This document shows, piece after piece, positions 1 to 4,680 of a stretch of DNA of 5,018 bases; the first letter of the stretch is position 1; every line of letters starts with the position of its first letter. Made by a program: the position numbers and the translations under genes. This DNA is from Acidobacteriota bacterium (lineage in GTDB: Bacteria; Acidobacteriota; Polarisedimenticolia; J045), in the NCBI GenBank assembly GCA_027001345.1, contig JALTMS010000304.1, forward strand, positions 1 to 5,018, in the 5' to 3' direction. Under the pieces are notes generated by a model. The model was not told where the DNA came from. It searched no databases and was given only the letters and a program-made list of their open reading frames with translations.

Positions 1-254
1 GGATCGGGCTGCCTGACGAAGGGATAGATCACCGTTCGGGGGATGCCGCTGCGCCAGCCTCTCTCGCCCCGGCGCAGCAGGGTCCGGGCTACCCGCCGCC
101 GGGCCGCCCCGGCGTCGAGTCGGGGACGGGCCTCGAGGCGCGGGGCCGGATCGAGGCTCGCGAGCAGCGCGCCGCAATACTCGCAGCGGGTCAGGGGATC
201 GGGCTGTCGGTCGTCCCGGGGCCCGCCGCAGCGCGGGCAACGAGCTGTCGCCAT
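1..254 (-). CDS. Zinc-ribbon protein, partial (C-terminus beyond the left edge)
   Basis: Reading leftward from the ATG at 254-252, the frame stays open for 84 codons to the window edge. The N-terminus holds two CxxC knuckles, Cys6-Pro-Arg-Cys9 followed by Gly-Gly, and Cys24-Glu-Tyr-Cys27 followed by Gly-Ala-Leu-Leu. This is the spacing of a single four-cysteine zinc ribbon. An Arg-rich stretch follows (about residues 40-70), then an aliphatic-aromatic segment ending in Tyr-Pro-Phe near residue 79. The start is well fixed: an in-frame TGA lies at 266-264, only three codons upstream, and GAGGAG at 261-256 is a purine-rich ribosome-binding site, though very close to the ATG. The gene is divergent from the thioredoxin operon. 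I do not recognise a named family. Zinc ribbons of this kind often head membrane or nucleic-acid-binding proteins, and the missing C-terminus would decide. The frame and ribbon are seen; any function would be a guess. Confidence 0.72.
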   Translation of the reverse strand, partial: MATARCPRCGGPRDDRQPDPLTRCEYCGALLASLDPAPRLEARPRLDAGAARRRVARTLLRRGERGWRSGIPRTVIYPFVRQPD

Positions 255-559
255 GGTCTCCTCGTCAGGCCGGCCGCCGCGGAGGGGGACGCGGGGCTCT
301 GAGTCCAAGCTCGGCTCCTCGGCCCGGGGGGGCAAGCCGGCCGGCCATCGGCCGCAAGGATGCGGCTCCGGGCACGGATTGGTATCCTCCGACGTCCGTA
401 GGGCATCTCAGAAGGGCAAGGTTTCGGTGGTCCGCTCCCTGTTTTACCGATGGGTGACGGCGCCGCCGGGGCAAGCGTGGCATCAACGACAAGGCGGCCG
501 AGCCGCATCTTTCACGATCGACCGCGCCGCGGGCGCGGTCCGAAGGAGACTCGAAACCC
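255..559. other. Divergent intergenic control region
   Basis: These 305 bases lie between two divergent starts and should hold promoters for both directions. I found no good -35/-10 pair in either direction; the few T-rich patches, such as GTTTTAC at 441-447, lack a partner at the right distance. No open frame here has both a ribosome-binding site and plausible protein composition, and I see no tRNA-like fold. It does hold several inverted repeats: GCCGCA/TGCGGC at 351-366 (4-base loop), GCGGC/GCCGC at 494-506 (3-base loop, then ATCTTTC), and the stronger one at 520-540 listed separately. In DNA this GC-rich the shorter ones may be chance. Confidence 0.5.
520..540 (+). repeat. 9-bp inverted repeat in the thioredoxin gene leader
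   Basis: GACCGCGCC (520-528) is followed by a 3-base spacer and its exact reverse complement GGCGCGGTC (532-540). It ends two bases before the ribosome-binding site AAGGAG (543-548) of the thioredoxin gene. As RNA it would form a very stable hairpin beside the start region; as DNA it could be an operator. No T-run follows, so an intrinsic terminator is unlikely. The repeat is seen; a regulatory role is inferred. Confidence 0.5.
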
Positions 560-889
560 ATGGCTAACCTTCCTGCGCTCCGTGACGACACCTTCGACGC
601 CGAGGTCTTGCAGTCCGACAAGCCTGTTCTCGTCGACTTTTCCGCCACCTGGTGCGGGCCCTGCAAGGCCCTGGCGCCGACCCTCGAGGCGCTGGCCGGC
701 GAATACTCGGGCAAGATGAAGTTCTTCGGTGTGGACGTGGACGATGCCCGCGAGACGGCACGGCGCTTCCGCATCTCCTCGGTGCCCACGATGCTCTTCT
801 TCAAGGGTGGAGAGGTGGTCGGCCAGGCCGTCGGCAATCGTTCCAAGGCCGACATCACCAAGATGATCGAAGAGGTCGTCGGGAGCTGA
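560..889 (+). CDS. trxA: Thioredoxin
   Basis: A 109-residue, single-domain cytoplasmic thioredoxin of normal family length with no signal peptide. The classical active site Trp31-Cys32-Gly-Pro-Cys35-Lys36 is preceded by the buried acidic residue Asp26, and the conserved cis-proline is Pro76 in Ser-Val-Pro-Thr. Cys32 and Cys35 are the only cysteines. In this family the dithiol, kept reduced by thioredoxin reductase with NADPH, reduces protein disulfides such as those of ribonucleotide reductase and peroxidases, and supplies electrons to DsbD/CcdA membrane carriers. The latter role is suggested here because such a carrier starts 46 bases downstream. The ATG has AAGGAG at 543-548 as its ribosome-binding site, with a slightly long 11-base spacer. 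It is the first gene of the rightward run. A stable hairpin spans its stop codon (880-901). No reductase gene is in the window. Family assignment is secure; the specific partner is inferred. Confidence 0.97.
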   Translation: MANLPALRDDTFDAEVLQSDKPVLVDFSATWCGPCKALAPTLEALAGEYSGKMKFFGVDVDDARETARRFRISSVPTMLFFKGGEVVGQAVGNRSKADITKMIEEVVGS

Positions 890-901
890 GTCCGGCTCCC
901 G
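880..901 (+). repeat. Hairpin across the thioredoxin stop codon
   Basis: CGGGAGC (880-886) pairs exactly with GCTCCCG (895-901). In RNA the stem extends inward by a U-G and a G-C pair, giving nine pairs closed by a 4-base loop (AGUC, 889-892). The TGA stop at 887-889 sits in the 5' arm and loop. The following bases are CCACCGCTCACC with no T-run, so a strong intrinsic terminator is unlikely. It may mark a 3' end stabiliser, partial attenuator or RNA-processing point that would let thioredoxin be made in excess over the membrane carrier. The pairing is seen; the role is inferred. Confidence 0.45.
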
Positions 902-935
902 CCACCGCTCACCAGAGACAAGAGGGCACGTCGCG

Positions 936-1721
936 ATGAATCCCATGCTCCTCGCCCTGGCCGGCTCGGGTCTCGAAGACCGGGTCAGCGCCCTGGCCGC
1001 GCAACTGGCGGATTCGGTCACGGGGGCTTCCGATCCGCTGGCCATCGGTCTGTTCTTCGCGGCGGGGGTGCTGGCCTCGCTGACGCCCTGCGTCTACCCG
1101 ATGATTCCCATCGTGGTGACCTACATGGGGGGGGCCGAGTCCGACGCTGTGGCGGCCGGTGCATCGGTCGAGGGCCGGCGCTGGCGGGTGACCTTGCGAG
1201 CGCTGGTCTACGTGGCGGGCATGTCGGCGATCTATACCGGCCTGGGCATGGCGGCGATCCTGCTGGGCAAGCCCTTCGGCTCGCTGACCCAGACCTTCTG
1301 GGGCTATGGCCTGGTGGCGCTGGTGCTCGGCGTGTTCGGACTGAGCATGATGGGCCTGTTCGAGATTCGCGTGCCCTCGTTCCTGCTCGATCGGGTCAGC
1401 TCGGGCCCGCGGCAGGGGATGCTCGGTGCGGCGCTGATGGGCGCGACCTCGGCCATCGTCGCGGCTCCCTGCGCGGCGCCGATCGTCTTTCCCCTGGTGA
1501 CCCTGGTGGCTACCCAGCAGCGACTGGTCTTCGGCACCGTGGCGATGCTGGCCTTCAGCCTCGGATTGGGAGTACTCTTCCTGGTGTTGGCGATCTTCTC
1601 CGGACTGGCGGCCAGCCTGCCCCGCCCTGGAGGGTGGATGGTCACTCTGAAGAAGATCATCGGCGTGGTGATGCTCGTTCTGGCCGTGTGGTTCGTCTAC
1701 CAGGGGTGGATGAGGCTCTGA
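936..1721 (+). CDS. DsbD/CcdA-family transmembrane thiol-disulfide electron carrier
   Basis: A 261-residue hydrophobic protein with about six membrane segments, near residues 36-64, 86-111, 121-142, 162-192, 197-228 and 236-257. The two signature cysteines lie in Leu-Thr-Pro-Cys52-Val-Tyr-Pro and Ala-Ala-Pro-Cys179-Ala-Ala-Pro, internally similar positions typical of the inverted-repeat core of DsbD and CcdA. They are its only cysteines. In the family this pair takes electrons from cytoplasmic thioredoxin and passes them to an exported thioredoxin-fold protein. The size and lack of fused periplasmic domains match CcdA, while the LTPCVYPMIPI wording is closer to the membrane core of DsbD. The ATG has AAGAGGG at 920-926, about 9 bases upstream. 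It lies 46 bases after the thioredoxin gene and overlaps the exported TlpA-like gene. Cytochrome c maturation and general periplasmic reduction are both possible; nothing here separates them. Confidence 0.9.
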   Translation: MNPMLLALAGSGLEDRVSALAAQLADSVTGASDPLAIGLFFAAGVLASLTPCVYPMIPIVVTYMGGAESDAVAAGASVEGRRWRVTLRALVYVAGMSAIYTGLGMAAILLGKPFGSLTQTFWGYGLVALVLGVFGLSMMGLFEIRVPSFLLDRVSSGPRQGMLGAALMGATSAIVAAPCAAPIVFPLVTLVATQQRLVFGTVAMLAFSLGLGVLFLVLAIFSGLAASLPRPGGWMVTLKKIIGVVMLVLAVWFVYQGWMRL

Positions 1722-2206
1722 TCGTCAAATCGCTGTCCACGACTCTGCTGCTCGTTGCGCTCGCCATGGCGGCGGGGGCCGTGGCCGTCGCGGAGCAGGG
1801 GCCCGGCGCCCCCGGTATCGAGGTGGTGGCCCTTTCGGGTCAGCGCCTGCCTCTCCACGCGCCCGGCAAGGTGACCGAGATCCTCTTCGTGGCTCGCTGG
1901 TGCCCGCCTTGCGCCGGCTCCGTCGCCGCGGCGCGGCGGCGGATGGGGACTCTCGGTCGGAGGGGCTATCGACTGATCGTGGTGGGGGTCTCCCGCCGCC
2001 AGAGCGAAGGGGAGTTCCGCAAGTGGAGTGAAGAACTCGGCCTGAGGGGTGCGCTGGTCTACGACGTCGAAGGTCGAGTGGAGCGGGCCCTGGGGGCGCG
2101 CCTGCTGCCCTGGAGCGTGGTGATCGATGCTTCGGGGAAGATCGTGCACTCCGGCAGCGAGTCGCTGCCGGCCGGGGAGTGGATCAAGTTGGTAGGGGCT
2201 CGATGA
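1706..2206 (+). CDS. Exported TlpA/ResA-like thioredoxin-fold protein (CPPC active site)
   Basis: Counting from the GTG at 1706, the product is 166 residues. It has a hydrophobic signal segment (about residues 12-29) ending in Ala-Val-Ala before Glu-Gln, then a compact thioredoxin-like domain. The active site is Ala-Arg-Trp-Cys66-Pro-Pro-Cys69, with a strand Leu-Ile-Val-Val-Gly-Val near 90-95 and a probable cis-proline, Pro135, in Leu-Leu-Pro-Trp, followed by Val-Val-Ile-Asp. The two cysteines are the only ones. TlpA/ResA-type proteins act outside the cytoplasmic membrane as thiol reductants, for example on apocytochrome c. The gene overlaps the end of the membrane carrier, its likely electron donor, and its stop overlaps the hflX start. 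The start is uncertain. GTG 1706 gives an acidic N-terminus; CTG 1718, overlapping the carrier stop as CTGA, would give the more usual Met-Ile-Val-Lys-Ser; ATG 1634 would read far into the carrier gene; ATG 1766 would cut the signal segment. Leu-Pro-Trp around the cis-proline is unusual. Confidence 0.82.
   Translation: MDEALIVKSLSTTLLLVALAMAAGAVAVAEQGPGAPGIEVVALSGQRLPLHAPGKVTEILFVARWCPPCAGSVAAARRRMGTLGRRGYRLIVVGVSRRQSEGEFRKWSEELGLRGALVYDVEGRVERALGARLLPWSVVIDASGKIVHSGSESLPAGEWIKLVGAR
2151..2171 (+). repeat. 9-bp inverted repeat upstream of hflX
   Basis: CCGGCAGCG (2151-2159) is followed by a 3-base loop AGT and its exact reverse complement CGCTGCCGG (2163-2171). On DNA, A2160 and T2162 also pair, giving a near-perfect 21-base palindrome. 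It lies inside the last codons of the TlpA-like gene, 31 bases before the hflX ATG and 22 bases before its ribosome-binding site. No T-tract follows. It could act on translation or message processing at this junction, or be a by-product of GC-rich codons (Ser-Gly-Ser-Glu-Ser-Leu-Pro-Ala). Confidence 0.45.
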
Positions 2207-3492
2207 GCAGACCCACCGACCCGACCGAACGGGGCCGTGCCTACCTGGTGGGAGTCATTCACGCGGCCGGCGGCAGCCGCGAGGTCGAACAGCATCTCGA
2301 CGAACTCGAGCGCCTGGCGGATACGGCCTCGTTCGCCACCGTCGGCCGGGCTCTGCTGCCGCGGCGAGAGATTCACCCCGCCACTTTCATCGGCCGTGGT
2401 CAGGCCGAGGACGTGGCGGCGATGGCCCGGGGGCTGGGGGCCGACCTGGTGATCGTCGACGAGGATCTCTCGCCGGCCCAGTCTCGCAACCTCGAACGCA
2501 TCTTCGATCTGCCGGTGGTGGATCGCAGTGGCCTGATCATCGACATCTTCGCCGAGCACGCTCGCAGTCGGGAAGCCCGCACCCAGGTGGAGATCGCCCA
2601 GCTCGAGTACCTGCTGCCACGCCTCGCCGGTCGCTGGACCCACCTCTCGCGGCAGGTGGGTGGTGGGCCCGGTGGCACCAAGGGTGAGGGGGAAAAGCAG
2701 ATCGAACTCGATCGGCGGATGATCCGGCGGCGCATCGATCGCCTGCGCCGGGAGCTGCGGCGGCTGCTGCGCGGCCGACAGGTGCGGCGCGAGTCCCGCA
2801 CCGGCCTGCCCCAGGCCGCCCTGGTGGGCTACACCAACGTGGGCAAGTCGTCGCTGTTCAACGCAGTGGTGGCCGCCGGCGTGAAGGTCGAGGATCGGCT
2901 CTTCGCCACCCTCGATCCCACCGTGCGGCGGGTGGACCTGGGGCGCCGTGGGGCGCTGCTGCTCAAGGACACGGTGGGTCTGATTCGCAAGCTTCCCCAC
3001 CACCTGGTGGCATCTTTCCGCTCCACCTTCGAGGAGGCGGCGGAAGCCGACCTGCTGGTCCACGTGGCCGATGCCGCCCACCCCCGGCTCGACGAGCAAC
3101 TCGCCACCGTCGATCGCGTGCTCGACGACGGCCTGCTCGGTGAGATGCCGCGGTTGATGGTCTTCAACAAGGTGGACGCAGCCGATCCTGCGGCGCTGGC
3201 GGAGTTGCGCCGGCGCTGGCCGGCCGCGGCCTTCGTCTCCGCGCGCACCGGCCGGGGTGTCGAGGCGCTGGTCGAGCGGCTGGCGGACCGGCTGCTCGGC
3301 CTGGAAGTCAGCGCGACTCTGGCGGTGCCCCATGCCCGGCAGGACATCGTCGCGGAGCTTTCCCGCCGGGGAGTGGTGCTCGGCTGGGAGGCCGTCGATG
3401 GCCGGCTGGACGTTCGGGTTCAGGGGCCTGCGGCACTGATCGCCCGCCTCGAGCGGGAGCTGGCTGCCGGCTCGGAGGAGGTGGCGGGATGA
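2203..3492 (+). CDS. hflX: GTPase HflX
   Basis: A 429-residue protein with the full HflX layout. The N-terminal HflX domain (about 1-160) ends in the diagnostic Gly-Gly-Gly-Pro-Gly-Gly-Thr-Lys-Gly-Glu-Gly-Glu motif (153-164). A basic helical linker (165-200) follows. The GTPase domain shows G1 Gly209-Tyr-Thr-Asn-Val-Gly-Lys-Ser216, G2 threonine in Phe-Ala-Thr-Leu-Asp-Pro-Thr (234-240), G3 Asp256-Thr-Val-Gly259, G4 Asn322-Lys-Val-Asp325 and G5 Ser346-Ala-Arg. A short C-terminal domain follows, from about 365. HflX binds the 50S ribosomal subunit and splits stalled 70S ribosomes, notably after heat stress. All nucleotide-binding motifs are intact, so it should be active. I chose ATG 2203 over the in-frame ATG 2179 because it overlaps the previous stop as ATGA and has TAGGGG at 2193-2198. 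Its own stop overlaps the ddl start the same way. The protein contains no cysteine. Confidence 0.97.
   Translation: MSRPTDPTERGRAYLVGVIHAAGGSREVEQHLDELERLADTASFATVGRALLPRREIHPATFIGRGQAEDVAAMARGLGADLVIVDEDLSPAQSRNLERIFDLPVVDRSGLIIDIFAEHARSREARTQVEIAQLEYLLPRLAGRWTHLSRQVGGGPGGTKGEGEKQIELDRRMIRRRIDRLRRELRRLLRGRQVRRESRTGLPQAALVGYTNVGKSSLFNAVVAAGVKVEDRLFATLDPTVRRVDLGRRGALLLKDTVGLIRKLPHHLVASFRSTFEEAAEADLLVHVADAAHPRLDEQLATVDRVLDDGLLGEMPRLMVFNKVDAADPAALAELRRRWPAAAFVSARTGRGVEALVERLADRLLGLEVSATLAVPHARQDIVAELSRRGVVLGWEAVDGRLDVRVQGPAALIARLERELAAGSEEVAG
3457..3473 (+). repeat. Hairpin abutting the ddl ribosome-binding site
   Basis: GAGCTGG (3457-3463) can pair as RNA with CCGGCTC (3467-3473), seven pairs including one U-G, around a CTG loop. 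The stem ends immediately before GGAGGAGGTG (3474-3483). A second 5-bp stem, CCCGC/GCGGG at 3443-3457, shares base 3457 with it. A hairpin directly beside a strong ribosome-binding site could keep that site single-stranded or stack on it, but chance is possible in such GC-rich coding DNA. Confidence 0.35.
3476..3483 (+). promoter_or_regulatory. Near-ideal ribosome-binding site of ddl
   Basis: AGGAGGTG is fully complementary to the anti-Shine-Dalgarno end of typical bacterial 16S rRNA. It is followed by a 5-base spacer to the ATG at 3489. It is the strongest ribosome-binding site in the window and lies within the last codons of hflX. It fixes the ddl start and suggests that Ddl can be translated well even when hflX is not, besides coupling through the ATGA overlap. 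Confidence 0.85.
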
Positions 3493-4544
3493 AGCCGGTG
3501 GTGGCCCTGTTCTTCGGAGGGCGCGGCCCCGAGCACGACGTCTCCGTGGTCTCCGCCCGGGGCATCGTCGAGCATCTCGATCGCAGCCGCTGGGAACTGG
3601 TACTGGTGGGCATCGATCGGCGGGGCGCTGCGTGGACCGGCGGCGAGGAGATGCTCGAAGCCGACGTGGGCACGCGGGGGACGCGGGTGCGCCTGCCGTC
3701 GGATCCACAGGACCGCTGCCTACGGGAGGCGGTCGGCGGCGAGCCCTGTTCTCCCCCGCTGGACGTGATCTTCCCGGTGATTCACGGCTGGGGCGGCGAA
3801 GACGGCAAGCTGCAAGGCTTGGCGGCCTGGGCCGGCATCCCCTGCGTCGGCGCGGGGGTGCTGGGCTCGGCGCTGGCGATGGACAAGGACCGGGCCCGGC
3901 GCCTGCTGGCGGCCGAAGGGCTGCCGGTGGTGCGGGACGCGGTCTTCTCCGGCGAGCAGGCCCGGGATGCCGAGGCGATCGCCCGGGCCGTCGAGGATCT
4001 CGGCTGGCCCCTGTTCGTCAAACCCGCCCGCTCCGGCTCGAGTGTGGGAATCTCCCGAGTCGATGGGCCCGAGGCCCTGGCCGGGGCGATTGCCGAGGCC
4101 GGTCGCTGGGATGGGAAGATCGTGCTGGAGGCCGCGGTGAACGATCCGCGGGAGATCGAAATCGCCGTGCTCGGTCACCGGGAGCCGGAAGTCAGCGTGG
4201 CCGGAGAGATCGAACCCCACGGCGCGTTCTACGACTATCGAGCGAAGTACGAGGACGCCGAATCGAAGCTGATCATTCCCGCGCCTCTGCCCGGGGACGT
4301 GCTGCGGGAGTTGCGCAGCTATGCGGTGCGCGCCTTCGTCGCCCTCGAGCTGCAGGGCATGGCGCGGGTGGATTTTCTGCTCGAGCGTTCGACGGGCAAG
4401 ATCGTGCTCAACGAGGTCAACACAGTGCCCGGCTTCACGCCGATCTCCATGTACCCCCGCCTGTGGCGGGCCTCGGGCCTGGACTTTTCCGCCCTGCTCG
4501 ATCGCCTGCTCGAGCTGGCCACCGACGGCGCCCACGGCCACTGA
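3489..4544 (+). CDS. ddl: D-alanine--D-alanine ligase
   Basis: A 351-residue ATP-grasp ligase of normal family length. It joins two D-alanines with ATP to make the dipeptide added to UDP-MurNAc-tripeptide by MurF, a cytoplasmic step of peptidoglycan synthesis. The N-terminal domain has Phe-Gly-Gly-Arg-Gly-Pro-Glu15-His-Asp-Val-Ser, Glu15 matching the first-substrate-binding Glu. The family motif His-Gly-Trp-Gly-Gly-Glu-Asp-Gly lies at 99-106 with Gln109-Gly. The ATP-grasp part shows Lys178-Pro-Ala-Arg-Ser-Gly-Ser-Ser-Val-Gly, the omega-loop segment Phe-Tyr-Asp-Tyr-Arg-Ala-Lys-Tyr254, Arg293-Val-Asp295-Phe, and the metal-binding Glu309 and Asn311 in Asn-Glu-Val-Asn-Thr-Val-Pro-Gly. The omega-loop tyrosine, replaced in D-lactate-adding ligases, favours ordinary D-Ala-D-Ala activity rather than vancomycin resistance. 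The gene overlaps the hflX stop by ATGA and lies outside any mur cluster visible here. No clear terminator follows. Confidence 0.97.
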   Translation: MKPVVALFFGGRGPEHDVSVVSARGIVEHLDRSRWELVLVGIDRRGAAWTGGEEMLEADVGTRGTRVRLPSDPQDRCLREAVGGEPCSPPLDVIFPVIHGWGGEDGKLQGLAAWAGIPCVGAGVLGSALAMDKDRARRLLAAEGLPVVRDAVFSGEQARDAEAIARAVEDLGWPLFVKPARSGSSVGISRVDGPEALAGAIAEAGRWDGKIVLEAAVNDPREIEIAVLGHREPEVSVAGEIEPHGAFYDYRAKYEDAESKLIIPAPLPGDVLRELRSYAVRAFVALELQGMARVDFLLERSTGKIVLNEVNTVPGFTPISMYPRLWRASGLDFSALLDRLLELATDGAHGH

Positions 4545-4579
4545 CCCCCGCGTGCCGCGCAACCCGCCTCCACGCGCAT

Positions 4580-4606
4580 TCTCGACGGGGCGCGAGCGGG
4601 TCGAGA
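4580..4606 (+). repeat. Weak inverted repeat after ddl
   Basis: TCTCGAC (4580-4586) and its reverse complement GTCGAGA (4600-4606) flank a 13-base loop, 36 bases after the ddl stop. The loop is long and no T-run follows, so it is at best a poor terminator or an operator-like site. An alternative 5-bp pairing, CGCGC (4573-4577) with GCGCG (4590-4594), would compete with it. This is the best candidate structure between ddl and the next gene. Confidence 0.25.
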
Positions 4607-4629
4607 CGTCCTGCGTTCGGGAATCAGCG

Positions 4630-4652
4630 TATGATCTGGTGTCTTTGATCAT
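4630..4652 (+). promoter_or_regulatory. Candidate -10 box with overlapping inverted repeat
   Basis: TATGAT at 4630-4635 differs from the sigma-70 -10 consensus TATAAT at one base, in an otherwise GC-rich stretch, and sits about 46 bases before the next start. No good -35 box lies 15-19 bases upstream. The same bases form half of an inverted repeat, ATGATC (4631-4636) and GATCAT (4647-4652) with a 10-base spacer, which would cover the -10 and start point like a repressor site. The pattern is seen; its use as a promoter and operator is inferred. Confidence 0.35.
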
Positions 4653-4680
4653 CAGGCCTGCGGCGTGGGCCGGGAGTTCG

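Noticed and set aside
419..450. Possible promoter using GTTTTAC as a -10 region for the thioredoxin gene.
   Set aside because: No -35-like hexamer lies at 15-19 bases upstream, and the match to TATAAT is poor.
43..567. Forward open frame of 174 codons at the left end.
   Set aside because: It is Arg/Ser/Gly-rich and antisense to the zinc-ribbon gene, which has paired CxxC motifs, and it runs into the thioredoxin start.
1634..1705. Upstream ATG for the TlpA-like gene at 1634.
   Set aside because: It would overlap the carrier gene by 88 bases and put 24 charged residues ahead of the signal segment.
2179..2202. Upstream ATG for hflX at 2179.
   Set aside because: It would add eight residues from within the preceding gene, and it lacks the ATGA overlap and the TAGGGG site that support ATG 2203.
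2059..3708. Long open frame on the minus strand (549 codons) opposite hflX.
   Set aside because: It lies antisense to hflX, whose motifs are all intact. Its product is rich in Arg, Pro, His and Gln with no domain logic, which is the usual antisense shadow of GC-rich coding DNA.
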